The notes: generated by a model not told the origin, from the letters alone. A stretch of 64,000 bases of DNA from Opisthocomus hoazin (GCF_030867145.1 NC_134442.1:4169001-4233000), one strand, 5' to 3'. Counted from the stretch's first letter, positions 18,937 through 31,804 are shown. Translations and numbers: made by a program.

Positions 18937-18978
18937 TTGGGGAGTGTGTTTAGATGTGAGAAACCCTCAGCAGAGAAG
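18937..18978 (-). other. degenerate non-coding 5' exon of OR-B
   Basis: The minus strand reads CTGAGGGTTTCTCACATC... CCCCAAGTTTAC. It matches the conserved 5' exon of units C, D and E up to its end. The donor, GTGAGT or GTAAG in the others, is here the weak GTTTAC. The upstream limit of the exon is unknown. Confidence 0.35.
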
Positions 18979-21917
18979 AACCAGTCTTGTGAGGCAAAAG
19001 GCTTGCCCCTTTCTTAGTGCAAAGACAGTAAAGCTGTTCTGTCCCTCTGTCTTCTTCTGAACTGCCTTGGGCTTGCAGCTTGCTGAGATGGAGACACTGC
19101 TGAGAACAGAGACCAGTATATGTCGCACTCTTTCCATGGGTCTCAGCACCCCACTTCTAGCCAAGAACACACACAGTTCATTTCAGCAGCCCAACAGCAT
19201 ATCCTCAGTAGTAGTATCTCTGTGCTTCTCCACGGGGTTTTAAGATAAAACAGAGCTGCTATGGGTCACGTTTGCATCCTGGAAGGCATCTGACACCTTG
19301 GAAGGAAAAGCAAGGAGTTAGCCAATTGTCCTAAGGATGGCATCCCATTAAATGAAAATTGACTCGGTCCCCCGCCCCACAGGCTGCATTGCCCACAGCC
19401 CCACAGGTCAGAGGGAAGGTGGGACACTTGTTCCCGTGGTCACATCTGCAGGAATGGAGAAAAAAGATCAGAGTTTGGCTCTGCAGCTGAAACTCCCATC
19501 CCCAGAGAGTGACAGCAACAAAAAGATAAATTTAAAAGAGACAACAGGAGAAAAAAGGAAGAATACAGTGAGGATTTGGCTGAGAGAGGCAAGGGGAGAG
19601 GCAGAGAAGAGAGGAAGGGGATTGCTCAGGGAAGGCATCTGCACTGCAGGACATGGCCAGGAGGTGCCCATATCTCCCCTGCAACAGGGTTTCCATGAGC
19701 ATTTCCCTCCCTTCCTGCCCATCTCGACTGCCTGGAGCTGTCCCTGCCAGGAGCTCTTGCTCTGGCCCCACATCTCCTCCCTGCCAGTGCTCACAGACCC
19801 CAGCCCAGCCCCTGTGTGCCCAGCTCTGCCCTGCAGCCTCTCGGTGTGTGCAGGGACTAAAGGGCAGCTCACACAAACGCTGGTGAAACTGGCCAGGGGA
19901 TGCTGGTGCTGTCTGTAGTTCCCAGAGCTGGAAAGGGAAAATGCAGACTCAGGAACCCTTCTTATCTCTGCAGTAAATCCACCTTTAATTAAAAATTGAA
20001 AATTCCCTTTCAAAATGTCCCAATGTCCACCATAAAACACAAAGATGAAAAACCTCAGAAGACAGGCGCCTTCCCCTTCAGACAGCTCCATCTTGAAAAG
20101 CTCTCTTGGAAATGCCCTGGGGATGATCTGGAGCTGTGAGGAGCCCTGACCCATGCAGCAGAAGGACCCTGCCCTGCCAAGGGTCACTCTTTCCACCCAC
20201 AGTTTCTCTCTGTAGTGTCTTGGGGATCTCCCCAGGAAGGCTGAGTGCTGGCCCTAGCAAGCAGCAGAGTCCCTGCCCCAGCACACAGCCCCTGGGGTGC
20301 ACATCCTGGGTGCACAGCCTGGGCTGCCCATCCACCTTCCCAAGCCTGCAGCCGTCCCTGGGAGAAGGCAGCTGTCATGGCCTGTCCCTCTGAGGGTGCA
20401 GCAGGCAGTCCCTGCTTTGCAGCACATCCTCACCTTCTACAACAGACAAGCAGTGATATTCCTCACCCCCCCATGGGCTGTGCGGTGTGCCAGCTTGAGG
20501 AGATCTTTCCACAAAGTGCAGATACATTGCCCTTCATGCAGAGATTACCGTGTCAATGGCTGAAAACATCTCTCCCCCAGTGATCTCTCAGCACCCTCCC
20601 ACCCCATGCTGCCTTTAACCTCTCTCTGCCTCACTCCTCTCCCCTCGCTGCCTGCAGGCAGTGCCCTCAGCCCTGCTGGGCTTTGCAGAGGAGCTGTTCC
20701 TGGGCACAGCTGTCTCTCTGCAGTGCTGCCCACTTGCCATGAGGTCTGTCCATCCCAGAAGCTCAGCCTCAGCTCAGCAGCACAGTAGGAGCTCAATGTG
20801 TCTCTGGTTCTTTTTGCCCTCTGGGCTCACTTGAGGTGTCTTTTTGTCTCCAGGGGAACCTACTGTGAAACAGGCTGAAGTCATCAATGATGATTCCTCC
20901 CTCAGCTGGAGAGATGCAATTCTTTTCTACAGTGTCATTTCTCCTCTCAGAGAAAGAGTTGGAAACAAAAATCAACTATCCCAGTCCCATCATTAGACAG
21001 GACAACCAGAAAGTGACAGGGAGGGATCTCCTTTACCCCTGATGAAGGAAGGGATGCAGCCTGGTCATTCGAGGCAGCTCAACCTGGGTTTGAAGTCCTG
21101 GGGCTAGAAGAGGACTCAGCTCTGTCTCACGTACTACACAAACCCACGGGAGGTGGGATTCCTCTTGCCTCAGTTCAGATGGACATTAAATAGGCTTCTG
21201 CATGAAAGCTGCTTGCCTCAGCTCCCTTGCTAGTTATTGGAAGTGGAGAGCAGGAGGAAGATGTTCAGACACAGACACCTGGTGACAGTTTTGGTTCCAG
21301 AGTTGAACAAGATGCCTGCTGGTAACTGCAGGCTCTAGTGGAGCAGTTCTTAGAGGCAGGGCAGTGTCTGAGGGCACCTTCCCGGAGGCTGGTGGGAAAT
21401 GCTTTCGGCTGACTTAAATGGCTGAACGTGCCCACATTTAAGAGAACTGAACTTGCAAATATTCCTTATGTCCAGGGCTGCTGATGGATGTAAACAGCCT
21501 GACCAAATGGAGTCCTGTGGCACAGGGAGAGCCAACTCTCTCTCCTTCTGTTCTCCATCGGCTGTATTGTCTACATTGCCTGAACGGTATGATGGCATTT
21601 GTCTCCTGCGCATCCCTTCATTGCCTAACCTCATCAGGGCAGTTGAATTTTCATTTATTTTACATTTACAGACATCTATGACTATTGAAGGTGCCAGGAC
21701 TCTCCAGAACAACAGCGTGCACCTGACATGGACAGCACAGGTTCTATACAGGAGCCCCATCCCCACTCAGACTCATTGTGTGACAGACACCACCCAGGGC
21801 ACCTCACACAGATTTGGTGCCTTTGGGCAGTGACGGAATCCCACCACTGCAGTGATGTAAGGTCTGTCCCTTCTCTACCCAGTGGACGCAGGGCAGTGCA
21901 TGAACACCAAGCACATC
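18979..21917 (-). repeat. upstream part of OR-B unit, duplicated in other OR units
   Basis: Blocks here recur near the other receptors. About 19440-19930 matches 62690-62990 (inverted) and in part 28125-28330. About 20270-20580 matches 28610-28930, and inverted 34190-34400 and 61740-62030. About 20640-20715 matches 29005-29075, and inverted 34028-34095 and 61595-61680. About 20860-21917 matches 29210-30262. The unit is therefore several kilobases of shared non-coding DNA. Open frames such as 19352-19918 are not conserved as protein between copies, so I read them as non-coding. Confidence 0.7.
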
Positions 21918-22470
21918 ACAGAATAACAGAATCACAGAATGTTCGGGGTTGGAAGGGACCTTAGTGGGTTATCTAGTCCAACCCTCCTGCCCAAGCAGGG
22001 TCACCTACAGCAGGCTGCAAAGGACCTTGTCCAGGCGGGTCTTGAATGTCTCCAGAGAAGGAGACTCCACTGCCTCCCTGGGCAGCCTGTTCCAGTGCTC
22101 CGTCACCCTCAGAGGGAAGAAATTCTTCCTCATGTTCAGACGGAACTTCCTGTGCTTCGGTCTGTGCCCATTGCCCCTTGTCCTGTCGCTGGGCACTACT
22201 GAAAAGAGCTTGGCCCCATCCTCCTGACACCCACCCTGCAGAAATTTGTAAGTATATATTAGGTCCCCTCGCAACCTTCTCTTCTTCAGACTGAACAAGC
22301 CCAGCTCCCTCAGCCTCTCCTCGTAGGGGAGATGTTCCAGTCCCCTCACCATCCTCATAGCCCTCCACTGGACTCTCTCCAGCAGCTCTTCATCTTTCTT
22401 GAACTGGGGAGCCCAGAACTGGACAGAGTACTCCAGATGGGGCCTCACTAGGGCAGTGTAGAGGGAAAGG
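21918..22470 (-). mobile_element. CR1 LINE 3' end (antisense)
   Basis: The left edge has the CR1 terminal octamer-type repeat (ATTCTGTG-like, here complement of ACAGAATAACAGAATCACAGAAT). Minus-strand residues from 22448 to 22005 form an open CR1 ORF2 C-terminus of 147 aa ([11 protein letters not shown]... [12 protein letters not shown]... [13 protein letters not shown]). It inserted at the distal edge of the OR-B unit, where OR-C has uninterrupted sequence. Confidence 0.92.
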
Positions 22471-22989
22471 AGAAAAACATGCTAAGTTTTTGAAGCCTTT
22501 GAAGGAGAAGGTGAGTCAATCTGTTTGCAGAAATGAAAGCCATCCACCTGGTCCTAAAGATTGTTGAATGAGAAAAGTGGCCAGTACCCTGCGTCTGTAC
22601 TGAGTCATGGATGGTGGCAAATGCCAATTAGAGGTGGCTGCAGCAGTGAGAGAAGACCAATTGGCAGTGCAGAGGTAAACCCACCTGGGCTGCAGTGTTA
22701 TGGCAAGACATTTTAGCCCAGGTAGAAAACCTTGCCCTAAAGATACATCAGGTAAATGCTCACCTGCCCAAGAACCATGCCCCTGAAGAACACCGAAAAA
22801 AATAACAGGTAGACAAGGCTGTCAACATTGAAGTAGCTTAGGTAGACCTGGTCTGAGAGAGTAATGGTGAGCTATTTGTAACTCAATGTGTGCATGAAGT
22901 CTTGAGACATCTAGGGGGAGATGTAACATACAGATGGGCTCATGATTGATGAATGGACCTGACCATGGAAGCCATCATGGAGACACCCA
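22471..22989. other. unassigned, possibly older ERVL-derived sequence
   Basis: No clear coding remnant until ERVL integrase similarity begins near 22990. Confidence 0.3.
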
Positions 22990-23800
22990 TCAATGTGAAA
23001 CATGCTGTAATGCAGTGAACCACACCAGTAAAGTCTCCCTGGAACAGAGAGCAGTGACTGGGCTTCTGATATGGTGAGGCCTGGTGAATTGGGTATATTG
23101 ATTACTGCCACAAACCCACCAAAGCAAGCACTAGGTATTCACCATGGTGGAAGCAACTACCAGAATGTCCAGAAACGTCCAGAAACGTATCCTGTAAACC
23201 ACGGCACTGCCCCAAAACACCACCTTGGGCCTGGAGTGGAAGATTTTTGGTCACATGGTACCCCAGAAAGTACTGAGCAAGAAAATGGGGAAAATTTCCA
23301 AAATAACTTCAAAAACTCCTTGGCTAAAAAACACAACATTGATTAGGTGTATCACAGCCCCCATCACCCACAAGCCTCTGGAAAGTAGGAGAGATATCAC
23401 GAACTGTTAAAGCCGTGTTGAGCATGTTGGGCACTGGGACATGGAAGCACTGGGATATAAATTTTGCGGAAGCCACTTGGCTGGTTAACAGCATAAAACT
23501 TGCTAAGCATCGTGGTGAGCATCCACAGACAAAGCCCCCATGGACTGTGGGAGCAGATGAGGTCTCTGTAGCGCACACAGGAAAGTGCTGGGAAGGCACT
23601 GCGGGCTGCTCCTCCCTTGGGAAAAGGCAATGACATTCATGGGAAGGATGGGAAGATTCAGTGTGGACCTCAGGGAGATTTTACCTTGGCGGAAAATAAT
23701 CCATGAGGTGAGTTGTGTGCTGTAGGATGTAATGTAGCAGGGATTACCTGTAGCGATGAGGAGCGAGTTTCACAAGGAACTGGGTGAGGGCATCGTTAAA
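22990..23800 (+). pseudogene. pol: ERVL-type integrase remnant (pol 3' end)
   Basis: The + strand contains, in shifting frames, recognisable ERVL integrase wording: HGTPES near 23260, NFQNNFKNSLAKKHNID just after it, VYHSPHHPQASGK (followed by TAG) near 23350, TWKHWDINFAEATWLVN near 23440 and FHKELGEG near 23770. At least two stops and several frameshifts are present. It lies upstream of an LTR in the same orientation. Confidence 0.75.
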
Positions 23801-24173
23801 GTAAACCAAGCTGGTGTTGGCACCCAAGAATTGAACATGCTACTTCTCCTTTCCTGAGCAACCATCTTGACAGATGAGGCTCAAGTCATTGCTTGTTCTT
23901 CTGGACATTTTGAGAAGTGGCAGAGGCCCATGGAGTGGGAAAACTATGTCTGCCTACCCGTTAAAAACTGGGGATAGGAGATAAGGAGAATGTAGAAATC
24001 TGTATGTTGGGTATAGAAATGATTTAAGTATGTGGTGTAAGTGGCAACTGTTGGTAAGAGGGGATTTCAAGAATGAGAAAGAGGTACAGTGAGATGGCCA
24101 GAAGGTATATCAATGTCTCAAATTAAGTAGGATCTGAACATGATGAAAACAGTATGGCCTAAAGGGTGGAGAT

Positions 24174-24470
24174 TGTGTTGACTTTGGCTGGGATGCAGTT
24201 ATCTGTCCCCATAGCAGAGCACATAGCTCTGTGCTTCTCATTTATAGCTGAAATGGTGTTGATAACACACCTATGATTTGGATCTACCTGGGCAGTGCTT
24301 GCGCAGCATCAAGGCTGTCTCTCCACTCCACCCCTTCCAAAGGCCAGTAAGCTGTGGGTGGGCAAGGGAGTGTTTTGGGTGCTCTTGGGATCTGTGCTTG
24401 ACACAAAAAGACATTCTCTATGGGTCTAAGGCTATCCACTCTGGAAGGCAGATCTCAGTGGAGGTAGCAT
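24174..24470 (+). mobile_element. ERVL-type LTR, partial
   Basis: A purine-rich AAAGGGTGGAGA (24161-24172) is followed by TTGTGTTGACTTTGGCTGGGATGCAG-like sequence, with the LTR starting TGTGTTG at 24174. This is the wording of avian ERVL LTR starts. It follows the ERVL integrase remnant on the same strand. The right end is unclear and probably truncated. Confidence 0.55.
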
Positions 24471-24959
24471 AGACTGAATACACAGCTGAGGAATGTCTTT
24501 TCTCTTTTCTTGAATTCTGCTTGTCTTTGTTTATGTCTGTTGGCAACTAAGACACATCTTCCTGTGGCCGTGTGTGGCTCGTTGCCCAGGCAAAGGAGGG
24601 AGGAGATGGTGTCCATGGGCTGAAACACATGGCTGCAGACTTTACAGAGAAAGTTCAGATTTTTGCATGGTTGCTGTAAGTCCCAGAAGGATAGTGGGAC
24701 ATGTGGTGGGGTTGGGACACAGTGACTAAGACTGCCCATAGATTCTCTGACATAACGGGTCTTGATTTCCCCCCATATTCAAAATCCATTTGCATATGCT
24801 CTGTTACAGTATCAGTTGAAAGCAGAATTGCTGATATCACTTAATGTGTACGTGGAAAAATAAAGAGAATTTTTAAAAAGAAGAATTCCTTTATTCCTGG
24901 TGTTTATTATTGAAATAGTAATTTTATATTATTTTATTAATAATTTTACAATAATAATC
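24471..24959. other. intergenic, AT-rich toward the right end
   Basis: Nothing recognised. An AT-rich stretch at 24880-24960 precedes a CR1 fragment. Confidence 0.35.
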
Positions 24960-25700
24960 ATCATCTTTAATACCTTTATAAATGATGTGGATGAGGGGAT
25001 CAAGTGCTCCCTTAGTAAGCTTGCAGGAGATATCAAATTGGGCGGGAGTGTTGATCTGTTCGAGGGCAGGAAGGCTCTACAGAGGGATCTTTACAGACGA
25101 GAACAATGGGGCTGAGGCCAACAGTATGAGTTTCAACAAGGCCAAGTGCCGGATCCTGCCCTTGGGTCACAACAACCTCGTGCAACGCTACAGGCTTGGG
25201 GAGGAGTGGCTGGAAAGCTACCCAGCGGAAAAGGACCATAGGGACCATGCTAGTCGACATCCGGCTGAACATGAGCCAGCAGTGTGCCCAGGTGGCCAAG
25301 AAGGCCAACAGCATCCTGCCTTGTATCAGGAATGGTGTGGCCAGCAGGAGTAGGGAAGTGATTGTGCCCCTGTACTCGGCACCTGTGAGGCCTCACCTCA
25401 AGTACTGTGTGCAGTTTTGGGCCCCTCACTACAGGAAGGACATTGAGGTGCTGGAGCATGTCCGGAGAAGGGCAACGAGGCTGGTGAGGAGTCTAGAGGA
25501 CATGTCTTTGAGGAATGGCTGAGAGAACTGGAGCTGTTTAGTCTGGAGAAGAGGAGGCTGAGGGGAGACCTTCTTGCTCTCTACAACTACCTGAAAGCAG
25601 GTGGTAGTGAGGCAGGTGTTGGTCTCTTCTCCCAACCAACCAGTGATAGGATGAGAGGCAACGGCCTCAAGTTGCGTCAGGGGAGTTCACTCCTCCCTCC
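24960..25700 (+). mobile_element. CR1 LINE fragment (RT 3' part and C-terminus)
   Basis: In shifting + frames this reads as the end of CR1 ORF2: [19 protein letters not shown], then [50 protein letters not shown] and [14 protein letters not shown]. Stops and frameshifts are frequent. The 5' part and the CR1 tail are missing. Confidence 0.88.
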
Positions 25701-26231
25701 CCATGCTCTTCAAAAGTACCTGAGATGGCGGTGCTTCTCTGCAGGCTGAGTGGGTTGTGCTGCTTGAAAGCCATGAGCAGACAGTCCAGGGAGTTCCCTT
25801 TTGTCACTCACCATTCTCATTGAAACTGGACACCCACACCTGGAGGCTCAGGACAGACCCATTCCCTAACACATTGCTCCATGCCATCCACACCTGAGCC
25901 CATGGAGAACACCAGCACAGCAGCACGGCCTCACAGAGAAACACTCTTGAGACTGTTCCTGACCTCAGCTTTGGAAAAAGAGCTGAAGCTCCAGACTGGC
26001 ACTGAGGAAATGCCCTTTTATTGAAAAGAAGAGGCATAGGAGACCGACTCTACTGTCATGTAAGAAACATGTGCAAAGAGCTCTGGGTGAGACAGGCTCG
26101 GTTAAAAAATTTGGAGAAGTTCAGAGGATGCAGATGTTCCTGGACAAACAGCATTGCCACAGGTAAAATACCGAAAGCACAGGAGGTTCCCCAGATACAT
26201 TGGAAATCACCTGTGAAGAGACAGGGGTAGT
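25701..26231. other. 3' flank of OR-C
   Basis: No gene recognised. This is the sequence downstream of the OR-C stop codon. Confidence 0.35.
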
Positions 26232-27168
26232 TTATTGCTGCTGAAACACTACAGATTGAATGAGCTTCTTCAGGGCATCTTTAAGCTCCTGGTTTCGCAT
26301 GCTGTAGATGAGGGGGTTCACTGCTGGAGGAACCACTGAGTAGAGGAATGACACTACCAGGTCCAGGGATGGGGAGGAGATGGAGGGGGGCTTCAGGTAG
26401 GCAAACATTGCAGTGCAGGTGAACAGGGAGACCACGGCCAGGTGAGGGAGGCACGTGGAAAAGGCTTTGTGCCGTCCCTGCTCAGAGGGGATCATCAGCA
26501 CGGCCCTGAAGATCTGCACATAGGACAGCACAATGAAAACAAAACACCCAAAAGCAAAAGAAACACTAACCCCAAGAAGGCCAAATTCCCTGAGGTAGGA
26601 GTCGGAGCAGGAGAGCTTGAGGATCTGGGGGATTTCACAGAAGAACTGGTCCACAGCAATGCCCTTGCAGAGAGGTGTGGAAAATGTATTGGCACTGTGC
26701 AGGAGGGCATTGAGCAAACCCACTGCCCCAGGCAGCTGCTGCCATGTGGACACAAGCTCTGCTGCCCAGGAGGGTCCCGTAGTGCAGGGGTCTGCAGATG
26801 GCAATGTAGCGGTCATAGGCCATGATGGTGAGGAGACAATACTCTGTTACAACCAAGAAGGCAAACAGAAAGAGCTGGGCAGCACATCCTGAGTAGGAGA
26901 TGGCCCTGGTGTCCCAGAGGGAATTGGCCATAGATTTGGGCACTGTGGTGGAGATGGAGCCCAGGTCGATGAGGGAGAGGTTGAGGAGGAAGAAGTACAT
27001 TGGGGTGTGGAGGCGGTGGTCACAGGCTATGGCAGTGATGATGAGGCCGTTGCTGAGGAGGGCAGCCAGGTAGATGGCCAGGAAGAGCCAGAAGTGCCAA
27101 AGCTGCAGCTGCCGTGTGTCTGCGAATGCCAAGAGGATGAACTCGGTGATGGAGCTGCCATTAGACAT
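26232..27168 (-). pseudogene. olfactory receptor OR14-like pseudogene, single frameshift (OR-C)
   Basis: The minus-strand ATG at 27168 gives MSNGSSITEF and a normal OR14 N-terminal half: [12 protein letters not shown]3 Cys in SYSGCAAQLF, MAYDRYIAICRPLHYG. In TM4 the frame breaks near 26717-26725. There an extra base, compared with paralogues such as OR-D, separates the first half from the second. The second half is complete in the other frame: FFCEIPQILKLSCSDSYL, KAFSTCLPHLAVVS, NPLIYSMRNQELKDAL, ending QQQ-stop. Only this lesion was found, so it could be a recent pseudogene, a segregating null allele or an assembly error. Its 5' exon and donor are intact. Confidence 0.92.
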
Positions 27169-27588
27169 TTGCTCTCTCTGGGAAAATATTACCGTCCAAG
27201 TAAAAAAAAACAGTGGGAATTTAGGGGACAAGTCTCTGAGCCTTTTCTTGCAGACTTTTCCCCTGCTACACTCCGCCCCCCCCAACCCTTTCTTTCTTTA
27301 GGAGACTTTCTTTAAGCTCCGTGGCCGTGTCTCTGGTTGGTTCTGGCTGAATGTGCCATGAGGAAAAGGACCTTTGTGCACTGGGTGCCAAGGATTCAGC
27401 CATGCTGTGCAACACTGGGGTTTGTGGGCATGGTGGGAGTAAGGGGACATCCTGGTGTTTGACTGTGGCCCTTGAAACTACTCCTGACTCAAAAGGGCTT
27501 TTCGGCACCTGCACTCCCAGTGCTAAGAAATGAGGAAGGCAAAGTCAGGCTGAGTTCTCTGGGATTTTCAGAGCTGCCCCCAACTCAC

Positions 27589-27625
27589 CTGGGGATTGTT
27601 CTGGGATGTCAGAAACCCTCAGCAT
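27589..27625 (-). other. conserved non-coding 5' exon of OR-C, donor end
   Basis: The minus strand reads CTGAGGGTTTCTGACATC...ATCCCCAG followed by the donor GTGAGT (27588-27583). The same block with a donor occurs at OR-D (to 36064) and OR-E (to 50083). The intron to the coding exon is roughly 400 bp. The upstream limit of the exon is not defined. Confidence 0.5.
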
Positions 27626-30280
27626 TTCTGTTGCCCTCAAGGAGAACAGGGCTGCCCAGCTGCCCTGGGCTTACACTGTTCTGATATTGAGAGTGATCGC
27701 ACTCCCATGTTATCCTGAAAAGCCTGCAGACACTGCTGAGAGCAGCAGAATACACAACAGACCACTAAACATCTCACCCTTATTCAAGGTCTCAGCACCC
27801 CACTTGTAGTCAAGGACACATGCGGCTCATTTCACCAACCCAAGAGCATTTCCTCTGTTGGGCGTAGCATCTCTGCGCTGCTTCATGGGGCTTTTCAGAT
27901 AACACAATTGAGTTATTAGAAAGATATGCATTCTTGAGCCCGGCTCATAGCTTTGAAGAACACCTCAGGAAGATAGGCATGTGTCCTAGCGATGGATTCT
28001 AACTACAGGAAATCTAGCTTGTTCTCTGGGCTCACAGACTTCACTGTCATATGCGCCACAGCTTAGAAAAAACTGGCACACCTCATTCCCATGGACACTC
28101 CTGAGCATGAGGACCCACAAGATCAGTGTCTGACTCTGCAGCTGAAACTCCCATCCCCAGAGATCCTGACGGAGAGAACATGGGTACTACTTCAGTAACA
28201 CAGACGAATGGAGCAATAAGGAGAAACACAGTGAGGTTCTACATGAAAGAGTCAGAGGCAGCCGGGCACTCAGGACACTGCTACCCTTACCCAGCTGTGC
28301 AGATCCCAGACATCAACGTTACCAGGTAGTTTTTCTCAGCCTCTGAGATCCTCAGAGGGAACTCAGCAAGTGACTTGAGAGCTTGACAGTCATCCCTCCT
28401 TCTACCTGCCCCTTCACATATCCCCTGGAAAATATCCTGGGGAGATCTGGATCTGTGATCAGCCCTGACCCATGCAGCTGTTTCTTGATAGCAGAAGGAC
28501 CTTGCCCTGCCTTACTGGGGGTCACTCCTTCCACCCACAGCTTCTCCTCGCAGTAACCTGAGGAGCTCCCCAAGCAGGCTGAGCACTGACCTTGGCAGGC
28601 AGCAGAGTCCCTGCCCCAGCACACAGCTCCTGGGGTGCAGACACTCTGTTCTGAAGGACAGCTTCGGGCAGCCCGGGCTGCATATCCACTTTCCCAACCC
28701 TGCAGCCGTCCTTGCCAGAAGGGAACTGCCTTGCCCTGTGTCTGTGCTGGTGGAGCATGCAAGCCTTGCTTTGCAGCACATCCTCACCTTCAACAAGAGA
28801 CAAACTGTGATATTCCTTATGGTACATCCCACAGGCTGTGGTATGTGCCAGCTTTAGATCTTTACACACACTGCAGACACATTGCCCTTCCTTCAGAGAC
28901 TTACCATGTCAATGACTGAAAAGATCTTTCTCTCAGTGAGCTCTCATCATCCTTCCACCCCACACTGCCTTTAACCACTGTCTGTCTCACTCCGCTCCCC
29001 TCGCTGCCTGCAGGCAGTGCCCTCAGCCCTACTGTGCTTTGCAGAGGAGCTGCTCCTGGGCACAGCTGTCTCGTTGAAGCGTTTCCCTGATGCCATGAGC
29101 TCCCTCCATCCCAGGAGCCCAGCCCAGCTCAGCAGCACAGGACCAGCTCAATGTGTGTCTCTTTCTGCCCTCTCTGGGCTCCCGTCCCTGGGGCTACGGA
29201 AGAACCTTCTGTGAAACAGACTGAAGTCATCACTGATGTTCCCTCCCTCAGCTGGGGAGAGACACTTCTTTTCTACAGTGTCAGAACATCTGTTGGAAAA
29301 AGAGTTAGAAACAAAAGTCATCTTTCCTTGCCCCATCATTGGACAAGACAGCCAGAGAGTGACAGGGAGAGATCTCTTTTACCCCTGACGAGGGAAGGGT
29401 TTCAGCCTATTCATCCGAGGCATCTCATCCTGCATTTGAAGTCCTGGGGCTAGAAAAGGACACGGCTCCCTCTCATGCACACCACAAAGCCACAGGAGGT
29501 GGGATTCTTCTTGCCTCAGTTCAGATGGGCACAAATTAGGCTCCTGCATAAGAGCTCCTTGTCTCGACTCCCTTTCTAATTATTGGAAGTGGAGGGCAGG
29601 AGGAAGATATTCAGACACAGACACTTGCTGACAGGCTTGGTTCCAGAGGTGACCAAGATGCCTGCTGGTAATTGCAAACTCTAAAGGAGAAGTACATAGA
29701 GACAGGACAGTGTCCGAGGGCACCTTCCTGGAAGCTGATGGGAAGCGCCTTTGGCCAGCTTAAATGAAAAAAGGTGACCACATTTAAGAAAACTGAATAT
29801 GTAAATATTTGTTATGTCCAGGGCTTCCTGTGGATGTCATCAGGTGACCAAATGGAGTCCTGGGGCACAGGGAGAGCCAAGTCTCTTTCTTTCTGTTCTC
29901 CATCAGCTGCATTGTCCACATGGCCTGAACAGTATGATGGCATTGGTCTCAGCTGAATCCCTTCATTGCCTAGCCTCATTCAGGGCAGCTGAAGCTTCAT
30001 TTAATTTACATTTACAGACACCTATGACTATGGAAGGTGCCAGGGCTCTCCAGAAAAACAGCATGCACCTGACATGGACAGCACAGGTCCTGTACAGGAA
30101 CCCATCTCCTTTCAGACTCGTTGTGTGACAGGCACAACCCAGGGCATCTCACACAGATTTGGTGCCTTTGGGCAGTGACGGAATCCCACCACTGCAGTGA
30201 CGCAAGGTATCTCCCTTCTCTACCCAGTGGATGCAGGGCAGAACATGAACAGCAAGCACATCACAGCAGGGTCTCCACTT
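27626..30280 (-). repeat. upstream part of OR-C unit, duplicate of the OR-B unit
   Basis: Collinear with about 18980-21917. Shared blocks are 28125-28330, 28530-28930, 28970-29080, 29210-29460 and 29480-30262. The last includes the stretch around GATTTGGTGCCTTTGGGCAG (about 30156), which is also at about 21810. No gene was recognised within it. Confidence 0.7.
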
Positions 30281-30800
30281 GAGGGCATTCCCTCTCAAAC
30301 TCTTCTGGTTCTTCTCTCCCCCATCATTTAACCATCCCCTTGATGTCACAATCGTGGATCAGTCTGATGATTTTCTCAGTGACATCCACACCCAAGGATA
30401 TTTTCAACATCATTTCTTCCTTCAACATTGTCTCTTCCTTCCTGAGATCAGCTTTACCTCCATCACAGGCCCTCAGGGCTGCAGAGACACAACAGACAGC
30501 AAACACCTCTCCTGGCCTTGCCAAAAGCAGGGTTTGCTCTCTTGGTGGGCATCTCATTTCTCCTTTACATTGCCATCTGAATTCCCCTCCAGCATGTCTC
30601 TGCTCTGAAACAAAGCCTTTGCACACACAAGGTCTTGGGCACTTGGTAACAGGTTTCTTTTTGCAAGTCTGCTCTCAGGCCACATGTGCCACCGCTGAGG
30701 TGCTGCAGCCCAGCCACGAACCAATGACCTCAGCCTGGGGCACAGAGAAGAGGAGCTGGAGCCCTGCAAGCCATCTCTTCATCCCACTCCCCGAAGGGGA
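30281..30800 (+). repeat. distal OR-unit block, copy 1
   Basis: This block matches 49026-49545 in inverted orientation and, more weakly, 39550-39900 in direct orientation (shared wording around CTCTGAAACAAAGCCTTTGC). No open frame is conserved among the copies. Confidence 0.6.
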
Positions 30801-31804
30801 GCAGACTTTATTCTAGTCTCGTGAGTACTAATGAGGGAGCCCATGTGAGCAGCATTGAAGGGCAGCAGAGCTCAGTACAGCTGCTCTTCAAAGACAGTGT
30901 CTCTCAAGCAGGAGACTGTGCATGTCAATGGTCAGGAAAACAAGCAGAGCTATCAGGAGAGAAGCTTGGGGAAACAGGAAACTCATGGGGAACCTACAAG
31001 GAAAAAAGGATGTGTATGAGAGTTGGATTAAGAACGGAAAAAAAGGAGGAATTCAAAAATGCAGCTGGTTTTAGAAAAGCCAGAGTTCCCCCAGATTTCA
31101 CACTTGCGAGGGAGTCCAAGGGCACAACAATGAGCTGATTCTCCTTTAGAACATTTAAAGAAGAAACAATGATGTTCATGCAATGCCTGCAGCTGTTGAG
31201 TTGAGGATGGAAAGACCTTGCCTCTCTGATGACAACTGATAACTGATATCTGACTGAAGGCTTATGTCAGTGGCACAGAGGCACCAAATTGCACTCTTTG
31301 CCATGTCATCTGGGGTGACCTGTCACTCACACACCAGATGGGAATTGCTTTCCTGTAGGTCCTGTGCTGTTCCTGCCAGCCCTGTCATCTCCTGTAGCTC
31401 TGTGGGCCTGGATTAGAAAATTAAATTGAGTAGCTGCCCTGAATTCTGTAAGGCAGTGTGGAGGTGGACCTGAGTCAAGTGCCAGCCTAGTCAGTGTTGA
31501 TCCAGTAAATACAGCAGAAGGTGAAGAGAGACATTGAGCTCTCCCTGCAGCACATCACCGTTATCGGAAAGCGGCAAATAATTCACTCTCTAAAACTGAA
31601 TTTTGGAGTTTTAGAAAGCAGGCATTCTTTTTTGCAGGGCTGGACACACAGGAGATAGCTCCGCCCAAATGTGCATACCGAAAAGAAACAACTACTAGGT
31701 ATTTATGCTATGTTAATATACATATTCATTATATTTCTAAGAAATGCCTATCATATACATAGCTTTTTTGGAAACACAATAGCATATGTTAATGTCCTCA
31801 TGCC
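30801..31804. other. intergenic, nothing recognised
   Basis: No receptor, CR1 or LTR similarity was recognised. The right part (31700-31800) is AT-rich and abuts the retroviral fragment. Confidence 0.35.

Noticed and set aside
19352-19918. 188 aa open frame upstream of OR-B, with weakly similar frames in other units (28126, 35251 minus)
   Set aside because: The DNA is duplicated with the receptor units, but the frames differ in length, strand relation and reading frame between copies, and no codon-wise conservation is visible.
20297-20583. Open frames in the conserved upstream receptor blocks
   Set aside because: Conservation here follows DNA duplication. Stops and indels fall at different places in each copy.
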